Both the position numbers and the translations under genes were made by a program. Below the pieces are notes generated by a model that saw nothing but the letters and a program-made list of their open reading frames with translations, searched no databases and was not told the origin of the DNA. A stretch of DNA of 11,982 nucleotides. Origin: D2472 sp964444385. Its GTDB lineage: Bacteria; Pseudomonadota; Gammaproteobacteria; Magnimaribacterales; D2472. This document shows, one piece after another, positions 6,199-11,870 of this stretch. The stretch spans positions 1-11,982 of the forward strand of contig CAYUHD010000043.1 of assembly GCA_964444385.1 (NCBI GenBank), written 5' to 3'. Numbering within the stretch: position 1 is the first letter of the stretch; every line of letters begins with the position of its first letter.

Positions 6199-6857
6199 TG
6201 GGTCAAAAAGTTCATCCAACTGGCTTTCGACTAGGTGTTATCAAGAAGCATAATGCCCTTTGGTATGCAAGAGGAAAATCTTACAGAGAGAATTTAATTG
6301 AAGATCTTAAAGTAAGAAATCATATAAATGATAAATTAAGATTTTCTTCTATTAGCAAAGTCGAGCTAGAAAGATCTGCTCAAAACTTCGTTGTGAATAT
6401 TCATACTTCAAGACCTGGAATTATTATTGGTAAAAAAGGTGAAGAAATTGAGTCTCTCAAGCGTTCGATTCAGAAAATTGTGACTTTACCAGTTCAAGTC
6501 AATATTAAAGAAGTTAGAAAACCAGATTTAGACGCAACAATTCTAGCCGAAGGGATTGCTCAGCAGCTAGAGCGAAGAGTCCAATTTAGAAGAGCAATGA
6601 AGCGTGCAGTTCAAAGTGCAATGAGGCAAGGTGCAAAAGGCATAAGAACAGAAGTTTCTGGCAGATTGGGTGGAGCGGAAATTGCAAGAGCTGAATGGTA
6701 TAGAGAGGGTCAGGTACCTCTTCATACATTAAGAGCAAACATTGATTATGGAGTAGCAGAGGCTACAACCACCTACGGTTTAATTGGTGTCAAAGTTCAT
6801 GTTTATACAGGTGAAGTTTTAGGAGATCCATTTAGAAACGAGAATCTAGGAAGTTAA
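6198..6857 (+). CDS. rpsC: 30S ribosomal protein S3, without the usual basic C-terminal tail
   Basis: S3 lies at the mRNA entry channel and, with S4 and S5, forms the ribosomal mRNA helicase. The product has 219 residues against 233 in E. coli. The N-terminal part starts MGQKVHPTGFRLGVIK. The KH domain carries RPGIIIGKKGEEIE (72-85, GKKG at 78-81). The helicase residues Arg131, Arg132 and Lys135 are present in ERRVQFRRAMKRAVQ. SGRLGGAEIARAEWYREG and TTYGLIGVKVHVY complete the C-terminal domain. After GEVLGD only about ten residues follow (PFRNENLGS), so the Lys/Arg/Gln-rich tail of E. coli S3 is missing. AGGAG (6188-6192) is 5 nt before the ATG, which overlaps the rplV stop by one base. rplP begins 2 nt after the stop. 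Confidence 0.98.
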   Translation: MGQKVHPTGFRLGVIKKHNALWYARGKSYRENLIEDLKVRNHINDKLRFSSISKVELERSAQNFVVNIHTSRPGIIIGKKGEEIESLKRSIQKIVTLPVQVNIKEVRKPDLDATILAEGIAQQLERRVQFRRAMKRAVQSAMRQGAKGIRTEVSGRLGGAEIARAEWYREGQVPLHTLRANIDYGVAEATTTYGLIGVKVHVYTGEVLGDPFRNENLGS

Positions 6858-6859
6858 TC

Positions 6860-7270
6860 ATGCTACAACCAAAGCAAACAAAATTTAGAAAGATGCATAA
6901 AGGCCGAAACAGAGGCCTTGCTCAATCAGGTAACAACATCGCATTTGGTGAGTATGCATTAAAAGCTACAACCAGAGGAAGAATCACAGCTCGTCAGATT
7001 GAATCCGCAAGAAGGGCGATGACAAGATCTATTAAACGTGGCGGTAATATTTGGATTCGTATTTTTCCAGACAAACCAATCACTAAAAAACCATTAGAAG
7101 TAAGAATGGGAAAAGGGAAAGGTAATGTTGAATACTGGGTAAGTCTTGTTCAGCCAGGAACTGTGTTATATGAGATGGCTGGCGTATCAGAAGAGGTTGC
7201 CAGAGAGGCATTAAAATTAGCTGCAGCTAAGTTACCAGTCAGAACCACATTTATTAAAAAGGCATTATAA
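6860..7270 (+). CDS. rplP: 50S ribosomal protein L16
   Basis: L16 binds near the A-site of the 50S subunit, helps position the aminoacyl-tRNA and is a late assembly protein. The product has 136 residues, the same as E. coli. It opens MLQPKQTKFRKMHKGRNRGL and continues with TARQIESARRAMTRSIKRGG (43-62), IRIFPDKPITKKPLEVRMGK (67-86), GNVEYWVSLVQPGTVLYEM and LKLAAAKLPVRTTF. Arg82 in PLEVRMGKGKG aligns with E. coli Arg81, the residue hydroxylated by the YcfD oxygenase; whether that enzyme exists here cannot be seen. The SD is AGGA in the last rpsC codons. The 2-nt gaps on both sides fit tight coupling. Confidence 0.98.
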   Translation: MLQPKQTKFRKMHKGRNRGLAQSGNNIAFGEYALKATTRGRITARQIESARRAMTRSIKRGGNIWIRIFPDKPITKKPLEVRMGKGKGNVEYWVSLVQPGTVLYEMAGVSEEVAREALKLAAAKLPVRTTFIKKAL

Positions 7271-7272
7271 AA

Positions 7273-7491
7273 ATGGCAAAGTTAACAAGTGATCTTCAGG
7301 ACCTGCGTAAGAAAGATATTAAAGCTCTTGAAAGTTTAGTTTTAGAGATCAGAGAAAATCAATTTAAAAACAGGATGAAGCATAAAACAGGCCAGCTTAC
7401 TGAATCTCATTTACTAACTGTTGACAGAAAAAAGATTGCTCAAATAAAGACTATTATTAATGAAAAAAAATTTGAGGAAGCATCAGTATGA
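7273..7491 (+). CDS. rpmC: 50S ribosomal protein L29, slightly extended at both ends
   Basis: L29 is a small helical-hairpin protein at the exit-tunnel mouth beside L23. The product has 72 residues against 63 in E. coli. The core LRKKDIKALESLVLEIRENQ (11-30), FKNRM, the turn TGQLTESHLL (40-49), and the RKKIAQIKTIINEK helix match the family. Compared with E. coli it has about five extra N-terminal and four to five extra C-terminal residues. ATG 7273 fits an AAAAAGG SD 10 nt upstream, and no other Met occurs before the core. The extra tail, Phe-Glu-Glu-Ala-Ser-Val, encodes the GAGGAAG ribosome binding site of rpsQ, and the stop overlaps the rpsQ start by 4 nt (ATGA). Confidence 0.95.
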   Translation: MAKLTSDLQDLRKKDIKALESLVLEIRENQFKNRMKHKTGQLTESHLLTVDRKKIAQIKTIINEKKFEEASV

Positions 7492-7766
7492 GCACTAATC
7501 CAAGGCAGCTTACTGGCGTAGTTATAAGCGATAAAGCTGATAAAACAATAACTGTAAAAGTTGAGCGTAAAGTAAAACATTCTACCTACAGTAAAATTAT
7601 GAAGCGTTCTACTAAAGTTCATGCTCATGATGAATCTAATGCAGCTAAAATTGGTGATGTTGTTACCGTTGAAGAGTGTAGACCTTTTTCAAAGTCTAAA
7701 ACATGGAAGCTACTTTCTGGAAATAAAGTTGATAATTCTATAGAAACAAAGGCTCAGGAGAGCTAA
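7488..7766 (+). CDS. rpsQ: 30S ribosomal protein S17
   Basis: S17 is a primary 16S rRNA-binding protein of the 30S body with an OB fold. The product has 92 residues (E. coli 84). Family motifs are RQLTGVVISDKADKTITVKV (6-25), HSTYSKIMKRSTKVHAHDES (31-50), KIGDVVTVEECRPFSKSKTW (54-73) and KLL. The roughly 15 residues after KLLSGN are polar and differ from E. coli; they end Ala-Gln-Glu-Ser, whose CAGGAG codons form the rplN SD. The start overlaps rpmC (ATGA) and has a strong GAGGAAG SD 7 nt upstream. This is the last gene of the S10 part in the usual nomenclature; rplN follows after 2 nt with no promoter visible between them. Confidence 0.97.
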   Translation: MSTNPRQLTGVVISDKADKTITVKVERKVKHSTYSKIMKRSTKVHAHDESNAAKIGDVVTVEECRPFSKSKTWKLLSGNKVDNSIETKAQES

Positions 7767-7768
7767 TC

Positions 7769-8137
7769 ATGATTCAAATGCAATCAATTTTAACTATTGC
7801 TGACAACAGCGGCGCTAGAAGCGTCATGTGTATAAAGGTTCTTGGCGGTTCAAAGAGACGTTATGCCAATATTGGTGATGTAATTAAGGTAGCCATTAGA
7901 GAAGCGATTCCAACTGGAAAGGTTAAAAAGGGCCAAGTTGTTGATGCTTTAGTCGTAAGAACAAAAAAAGGAGTCAGAAGAAGAGATGGTTCTTTAATTA
8001 AATTTGATGAAAATGCTGCTGTTTTGATTGGTGGAAATAAAGCTCCTATTGGTACTAGGGTTTTTGGGCCGGTTACAAGAGAGCTTAGAGATGGCAAGCA
8101 CATGAAAATTTTATCTTTAGCCCCGGAAGTTTTGTAA
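7769..8137 (+). CDS. rplN: 50S ribosomal protein L14
   Basis: L14 forms inter-subunit bridges with 16S rRNA helix 14 and is the docking site of the silencing factor RsfS. The product has 122 residues (E. coli 123). It contains ILTIADNSGARSVMCIKVLG (7-26), VIKVAIREAIP, KVKKGQVVDALVVRTKKGVR (52-71), FDENAAVLI, and the ending PIGTRVFGPVTRELR plus MKILSLAPEVL, all highly conserved. AGGAG (7756-7760) lies 8 nt before the ATG. This opens the spc part, but the gap from rpsQ is only 2 nt, so no separate spc promoter is apparent and S10 and spc are probably one transcript. The stop shares one base with the rplX start (TAATG). Confidence 0.98.
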   Translation: MIQMQSILTIADNSGARSVMCIKVLGGSKRRYANIGDVIKVAIREAIPTGKVKKGQVVDALVVRTKKGVRRRDGSLIKFDENAAVLIGGNKAPIGTRVFGPVTRELRDGKHMKILSLAPEVL

Positions 8138-8475
8138 TGAAAAAAAATAATGAAACATTAACGAAGTTGAGAACTGGCGATGAGGTAATCATTATTGCTG
8201 GAAAAGATATTGGAAAAAAAGGAACTGTCCAAAAAATTTCAAAATTTAATAATAAAGCTGTAATTAGTGGCATAAATATGATGAAAAAACATACTAAGCC
8301 CAATCCTCAGCTTGGTGAGACTGGGGGGATAGTCGAAAAAGAAGCTGCAATTAATTTATCTAACGTTGCTATCTGGAATCCTAAACAGAAAAAAGCAGAT
8401 AGGATCTCTTTTCAAATGGACGGAGATAAAAAAATAAGAATTTACTCATCAGATAAAAAAGAAATTAAATCATGA
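8137..8475 (+). CDS. rplX: 50S ribosomal protein L24
   Basis: L24 is an assembly-initiator protein that binds the 5' end of 23S rRNA and sits near the tunnel exit. The product has 112 residues (E. coli 104). A KOW motif occupies about residues 11-38 (LRTGDEVIIIAGKDIGKKGT onward). It is followed by MMKKHTKPNPQLGETGGIVE (48-67), KEAAINLSNVAIWNP and KADRISFQMDGDKKIR, as expected. A short Lys/Asn-rich stretch (MKKNNETLTK) precedes the core and is slightly longer than in E. coli. GGAAG (8125-8129) is the SD, and the ATG shares one base with the rplN stop. The stop overlaps the rplE start by 4 nt (ATGA), so the intercistronic space that holds the S8 repressor site in E. coli is absent. Confidence 0.97.
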   Translation: MKKNNETLTKLRTGDEVIIIAGKDIGKKGTVQKISKFNNKAVISGINMMKKHTKPNPQLGETGGIVEKEAAINLSNVAIWNPKQKKADRISFQMDGDKKIRIYSSDKKEIKS

Positions 8476-9008
8476 ATCTAAAAGAGACTTTTAATAAAGA
8501 ACTACTTCCTCAATTACAGGAGAAATTGGGAATAGATAATGTTATGGCTGTACCAAAGCTTACGAAGGTAGTTATTAACATGGGTGTTGGAGAAGCGCTA
8601 ACAGATAAAAAGCATTTAGAGTCTGCAGTTAACGATTTAGAATCTATAACTGGCCAGAAAGCTGTTATAACTAAAGCTAAAAAATCTGTTGCAACTTTCA
8701 AATTACGCGAAGGATGGCCTGTGGGTTGCAAGGTTACATTGAGAGGCGACAGAATGTATGATTTCATTGAACGCTTAGTGAATGTAGCAATACCAAGAGA
8801 AAGAGATTTTAGAGGTTTAAATCCAAAATCGTTCGATGGCCAAGGTAATTACAGCATGGGTATCAAGGAACAGATTATCTTCCCTGAGATTAACTACGAT
8901 AATATCGACAAAATTCGTGGCATGGATATATGCATTAATACATCAGCCTCAAATAAGGAAGATGCTAAGACTTTGTTAGAAGTATTAAATTTTCCATTTA
9001 AAAAATAA
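8472..9008 (+). CDS. rplE: 50S ribosomal protein L5
   Basis: L5 binds 5S rRNA as part of the central protuberance and contacts the P-site tRNA. The product has 178 residues (E. coli 179). Visible signatures are VMAVPKLTKVVINMGVGEAL (24-43), ITGQKAVITKAKKSVATFKL (59-78), REGWPVGCKVTLRGDRMYDF (79-98), IPRERDFRGL and FDGQGNYSMGIKEQIIFPEI. ATG 8472 overlaps the rplX stop (ATGA) and lacks a recognisable SD, only A-rich sequence upstream, so it probably depends on ribosomes finishing rplX. A perfect 6-bp inverted repeat (TAAAAG-aga-CTTTTA, 8479-8493) begins 4 nt after the start codon. The gap to rpsN is 12 nt, the largest short spacer in the spc part. Confidence 0.97.
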   Translation: MNLKETFNKELLPQLQEKLGIDNVMAVPKLTKVVINMGVGEALTDKKHLESAVNDLESITGQKAVITKAKKSVATFKLREGWPVGCKVTLRGDRMYDFIERLVNVAIPRERDFRGLNPKSFDGQGNYSMGIKEQIIFPEINYDNIDKIRGMDICINTSASNKEDAKTLLEVLNFPFKK

Positions 9009-9020
9009 AGGTATATTTAC

Positions 9021-9326
9021 ATGACAAGAAAATCAATAATAGCTCGAGATGTCAAAAGACAAAAAACGGTACAACGTTATGCAGCTAAAAGAGCTGCTTT
9101 AAAAGAAGACTTTTTAAACCCTGTAAATTCTTATGAAGAAAAAATGGCAGCTTTTAAAAAATTACAAAAGCTTCCAAGAAATGCAAGTCCATCCAGAGTT
9201 ACTAGGAGATGTTCTATGACCGGCAGACCTCATGCCGTATATAGAAAATTTGGTCTTAGTAGAATTAAATTACGTGAAGCTGCAATGCGTGGTGACATTC
9301 CAGGATTAGTTAAATCAAGTTGGTAA
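9021..9326 (+). CDS. rpsN: 30S ribosomal protein S14, zinc-independent long form
   Basis: S14 is a late-assembling 30S head protein next to S3, S10 and S19. The product has 101 residues, the long form, as in E. coli. It carries TRKSIIARDVKRQK at the N terminus and LPRNASPSRVTRRC, SMTGRPHAVYRKFGLSRIKL and REAAMRGDIPGLVKSSW at the C terminus. Only one Cys is found in the region where the zinc form has two CxxC pairs, so this is the C-minus type and needs no zinc. AAAGG lies 9 nt before the ATG and overlaps the rplE stop. The 12-nt gap from rplE is where the regular -4/-1/+2 spacing of the preceding genes stops. rpsH follows after 4 nt. Confidence 0.98.
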   Translation: MTRKSIIARDVKRQKTVQRYAAKRAALKEDFLNPVNSYEEKMAAFKKLQKLPRNASPSRVTRRCSMTGRPHAVYRKFGLSRIKLREAAMRGDIPGLVKSSW

Positions 9327-9330
9327 TATT

Positions 9331-9726
9331 ATGAGTTTACAAGACCCTACATCAGATTGCTTAACAAGAATTAGAAACGGACTAATGCGCGGTAAAAAAG
9401 TTATTAATGCACCTTTTTCTAATTTTAAGCATGAGCTTGTTTCTTTGCTTGTTAAAGAAGGCTACTTAAATTCTTGTGAGAAAGTTTTACTAGATGGTAA
9501 AGATTCTTTAAGCATTTCTCTTAAATATATTAATGAAGCCCCTGCAATTAGAGAGATTAAAAGAATTTCAAAACCTAGTCTGAGAAGGTATTCCTCTTCC
9601 TCAGATCTTCCAGAAGTAAAGAATGGCTTAGGCATGTATGTTCTTTCAACCAATGAAGGACTAATGAGTGATAAAGATGCTAGGTCACAAAATATTGGCG
9701 GAGAAATTATTTGTGAGGTTTTTTAA
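9331..9726 (+). CDS. rpsH: 30S ribosomal protein S8
   Basis: S8 binds 16S rRNA helix 21 to organise the central domain; in E. coli it also represses the spc operon by binding the rplE start region of its mRNA. The product has 131 residues (E. coli 130). The N terminus MSLQDPTSDCLTRIRNG and the C terminus GLGMYVLSTNEGLMSDKDAR plus GGEIICEVF are standard, and the RNA-binding STxxG and GGEI(I/L) elements are present. The middle diverges more than in neighbouring genes. In particular the segment after SLRRY reads four serines (88-91) where E. coli has a basic stretch. The start has no clear SD and lies 4 nt after rpsN, so it is likely coupled. The last codons contain GAGG (9715-9718), the SD of rplF. 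Confidence 0.96.
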   Translation: MSLQDPTSDCLTRIRNGLMRGKKVINAPFSNFKHELVSLLVKEGYLNSCEKVLLDGKDSLSISLKYINEAPAIREIKRISKPSLRRYSSSSDLPEVKNGLGMYVLSTNEGLMSDKDARSQNIGGEIICEVF

Positions 9727-9728
9727 TT

Positions 9729-10277
9729 ATGTCTAGAGTTGCAAAAAATCCAGTACCTATACCATCAGGAGTAGAGATTAAAATAGATAAACACTCCATT
9801 TCAGTTTCTGGTTCTAAAGGAAAGTCTGAATTTTCATTCCCAGCATCTGTTTCAGCTACTCATGCTAAAGATATGGTAATCATTTCATATGATGAATCTT
9901 CTACTGAATCGACTGCGCTAGCTGGAACCACAAGATCTTTAATTAATAATATGGTCATAGGAGTGTCTGAAGGTTTTCAAAAAACATTATTGTTAGTCGG
10001 AGTTGGTTACAGAGCAAAGGCTAGCGGTAAAAAATTAGAATTAAGCTTAGGTTTTTCCCATCCTGTTTATTATGATCTACCTGAAGAGGTTGAGGTTGAA
10101 ATACCTTCTCAAACAGAAGTTGTCCTTAAGAGTTATGATAAGCAGATCTTAGGGCAGGTAGCAGCAGAAATTAGAGCTTTTAGACCGCCAGAACCATATA
10201 AAGGCAAGGGTGTGAAATATGCTGATGAAAATATTAGAAGAAAAGAAGCTAAAAAGGCAGCAGCAGTAGGAGCATAA
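9729..10277 (+). CDS. rplF: 50S ribosomal protein L6
   Basis: L6 binds 23S rRNA helix 97 near the factor-binding site. The product has 182 residues (E. coli 177) and consists of two duplicated RNA-binding folds. Seen here are the N-terminal MSRVAKNPVPIPSGVEIKI, the TRSLINNMVIGVSEGFQKTL region near 75-94, VGVGYRAKASGKKLELSLGF (97-116), SHPVYYDLP, and the signature RPPEPYKGKGVKYADENIRR (159-178 or nearly so). It ends in an added AAAVGA tail. That tail is encoded by GCA repeats plus GTAGGAGCA, which contains the AGGAG SD of rplR. The ATG lies 2 nt after rpsH with GAGG 10 nt upstream. Confidence 0.97.
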   Translation: MSRVAKNPVPIPSGVEIKIDKHSISVSGSKGKSEFSFPASVSATHAKDMVIISYDESSTESTALAGTTRSLINNMVIGVSEGFQKTLLLVGVGYRAKASGKKLELSLGFSHPVYYDLPEEVEVEIPSQTEVVLKSYDKQILGQVAAEIRAFRPPEPYKGKGVKYADENIRRKEAKKAAAVGA

Positions 10278-10280
10278 GCA

Positions 10281-10628
10281 ATGAATTCAAAATCAGACTC
10301 TAGAATAAGACGCGCAGCGAAAACTAGAATCAGAATATCTCAGCAAGATAAGCCGAGATTATCTGTTTACAAGTCTTCTCAAAATATATATGCACAAATT
10401 TTTGATTCTTCTGGATCAACTGTATTGGCCTCAGCATCAACTAATGAGAAAGAGGATAAGATGACATCAAACAATCTTAGCTCTGCAAAAGCTATTGGTC
10501 AGAAAATTGCAGAGAGAGCAATAGAAGCAGGAATCAAGAAAGTAGTATTTGATCGTTCAGGTTATAAATATCATGGTCGCATAAAAGCGATTGCAGAATC
10601 AGCCCGCGAAGCTGGATTGGAGTTTTAA
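10281..10628 (+). CDS. rplR: 50S ribosomal protein L18
   Basis: L18 binds 5S rRNA together with L5 and L25 and carries it into the central protuberance. The product has 115 residues (E. coli 117). It begins with a basic RIRRAAKTRIRI stretch typical of the flexible 5S-binding N terminus. It continues with PRLSVYKSSQNIYAQIFDSS (25-44) and AKAIGQKIAERAIEAGIKKV, and ends VVFDRSGYKYHGRIKAIAES plus AREAGLEF, the strongest family signature. AGGAG (10268-10272) in the rplF tail lies 8 nt before the ATG, and the gap is 3 nt. The last codons contain GGAG (10619-10622), the SD of rpsE. Confidence 0.97.
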   Translation: MNSKSDSRIRRAAKTRIRISQQDKPRLSVYKSSQNIYAQIFDSSGSTVLASASTNEKEDKMTSNNLSSAKAIGQKIAERAIEAGIKKVVFDRSGYKYHGRIKAIAESAREAGLEF

Positions 10629-10631
10629 AAA

Positions 10632-11138
10632 ATGAGTCAACAAAATAATACTTTACAGCAACAAGATGCTCTTGAGGAAAAGCTTGTTCAGGTAAACAGA
10701 GTTGCAAAAGTTGTAAAAGGTGGGCGTATTTTTGGGTTCACAGCTTTATGTGTTGTAGGTGATGGCAAGGGTAAAGTTGGATTTGGAAGAGGAAAAGCAA
10801 AAGAAGTACCAATTGCAATTCAAAAAGCGATGGAGAATGCTAGAAGAAATATGGTCGATGTTAGTTTAAATGCATCAACTCTATGGTACCCAGTAAAAGC
10901 AAAACATGGTGCTGCAAAGGTTTATATGCAGCCAGCTGCCGAAGGAACTGGAATTATTGCTGGCGGAGCAATGAGGGCTGTTCTCGAGTTAGTTGGTGTT
11001 CAAAATGTTTTGGCTAAATGTTATGGATCAACAAATCCAGTTAATGTGGTAAGGGCTACCATTAACGCATTGCGTTCAATGGAATCACCTGAAGAAGTAG
11101 CTTTAAGAAGAGGCAAAAAGACAGTAGAAATATCATGA
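10632..11138 (+). CDS. rpsE: 30S ribosomal protein S5
   Basis: S5 sits at the mRNA entry channel with S3 and S4 and influences decoding fidelity; its N-terminal loop is where spectinomycin resistance arises. The product has 168 residues (E. coli 167). After a Gln/Asn-rich start (MSQQNNTLQQQ) come EEKLVQVNRVAKVVKGGRIF (15-34), with the spectinomycin loop intact, then TALCVVGDGKGKVGFGRGKA, EGTGIIAGGAMRAVLELVGV, and KCYGSTNPVNVVRATINALR. The C terminus RRGKKTVEIS is a few residues shorter than in E. coli and overlaps the rpmD start by 4 nt (ATGA). GGAG lies 9 nt before the ATG. Two domains are implied: an N-terminal dsRNA-binding fold and the C-terminal S5 fold. Confidence 0.98.
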   Translation: MSQQNNTLQQQDALEEKLVQVNRVAKVVKGGRIFGFTALCVVGDGKGKVGFGRGKAKEVPIAIQKAMENARRNMVDVSLNASTLWYPVKAKHGAAKVYMQPAAEGTGIIAGGAMRAVLELVGVQNVLAKCYGSTNPVNVVRATINALRSMESPEEVALRRGKKTVEIS

Positions 11139-11320
11139 GCAATAAAACAATAGATATAAAACTTATAAAGAGCAGTATTGGCAGACTGCCTAATCATAAA
11201 AAATGTGTCAAAGGACTTGGTTTTAGAAAGTTACAACAAACTGTAACCGTTGAAGATACTCCTAGTAATAGAGGCATGATTTATAAAATAAGAGATATGT
11301 TAGAAGTTAAAGAGAGCTAA
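11135..11320 (+). CDS. rpmD: 50S ribosomal protein L30
   Basis: L30 is a small 50S protein with a ferredoxin-like fold, dispensable or absent in some bacteria. The product has 61 residues (E. coli 59). IDIKLIKSSIGRLPNHKKCV, KGLGFRKLQQTVTVEDTPSN and RGMIYKIRDMLEVKE match the family: the RLPNHKKCVKGLGFRK turn and the IRDMLEV end are characteristic. The ATG overlaps the rpsE stop (ATGA) and lacks a good SD, so coupling to rpsE is likely. It sits between rpsE and rplO, the standard place. The next gene starts 2 nt after the stop. Confidence 0.96.
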   Translation: MSNKTIDIKLIKSSIGRLPNHKKCVKGLGFRKLQQTVTVEDTPSNRGMIYKIRDMLEVKES

Positions 11321-11322
11321 AG

Positions 11323-11862
11323 ATGGAAAATTCAGAAAAAAATAATTCTTTAGGGTTAAATACTCTTACCAGTACAGGTACAAATAAAAATAGTAAACGT
11401 GTTGGAAGAGGTATTGGTTCAGGAACTGGTAAAACTGCAGGAAGAGGTCATAAAGGTCAGAAATCTAGATCTGGGGGCTCAATTGCAAGAGGTTTTGAGG
11501 GTGGTCAAATGCCATTGCAACAAAGGATTCCTAAGTTTGGTTTTTCATCAAGAGTAAATAGAGGATCTAAAGAGGTTAACCTCAAAAATATAGCCTCTAT
11601 GTCAGAAGTAAATTTAGAAACTTTAAAAGCTAGCAGGGTCATTTCTCAGGCGACCAAGAAAGTAAAAATTTTTGGTGTCTGTAAGATCTTACAACCTATG
11701 CGAGTGACTGGCATTCTCGTAACACGTGGTGCGAAGGAATCTATAGAAAAAGCTGGTGGAACTGTTACATCTTTAGAAACAAAACCCACCAAAGAAAAGT
11801 TTGTTAAAACTTTAAAGAAAACAGATAAAAAAATTAATGAAAATACACAGGAAGCTACATAG
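11323..11862 (+). CDS. rplO: 50S ribosomal protein L15 with extended N and C termini
   Basis: L15 is a late 50S assembly protein that threads a long basic N-terminal arm through 23S rRNA. The product has 179 residues against 144 in E. coli. The family core is clear: KRVGRGIGSGTGKTAGRGHK (25-44), GQKSRSGGSIARGFEGGQMP (45-64), LQQRIPKFGFSSR, and near the end VTRGAKESIEKAGGTV. About ten residues (MENSEKNNSLG) precede the usual start LNTL. No ATG, GTG or TTG exists in frame between ATG 11323 and that point, so the extension is real if the gene is intact. After AGGTV the chain runs about 30 more residues, rich in Lys, Thr and Asn (ending KKINENTQEAT). The core composition is ordinary. The SD is weak (AGAGAG). 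rplO is followed by secY after 8 nt. Confidence 0.95.
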   Translation: MENSEKNNSLGLNTLTSTGTNKNSKRVGRGIGSGTGKTAGRGHKGQKSRSGGSIARGFEGGQMPLQQRIPKFGFSSRVNRGSKEVNLKNIASMSEVNLETLKASRVISQATKKVKIFGVCKILQPMRVTGILVTRGAKESIEKAGGTVTSLETKPTKEKFVKTLKKTDKKINENTQEAT

Positions 11863-11870
11863 TAACTTAT

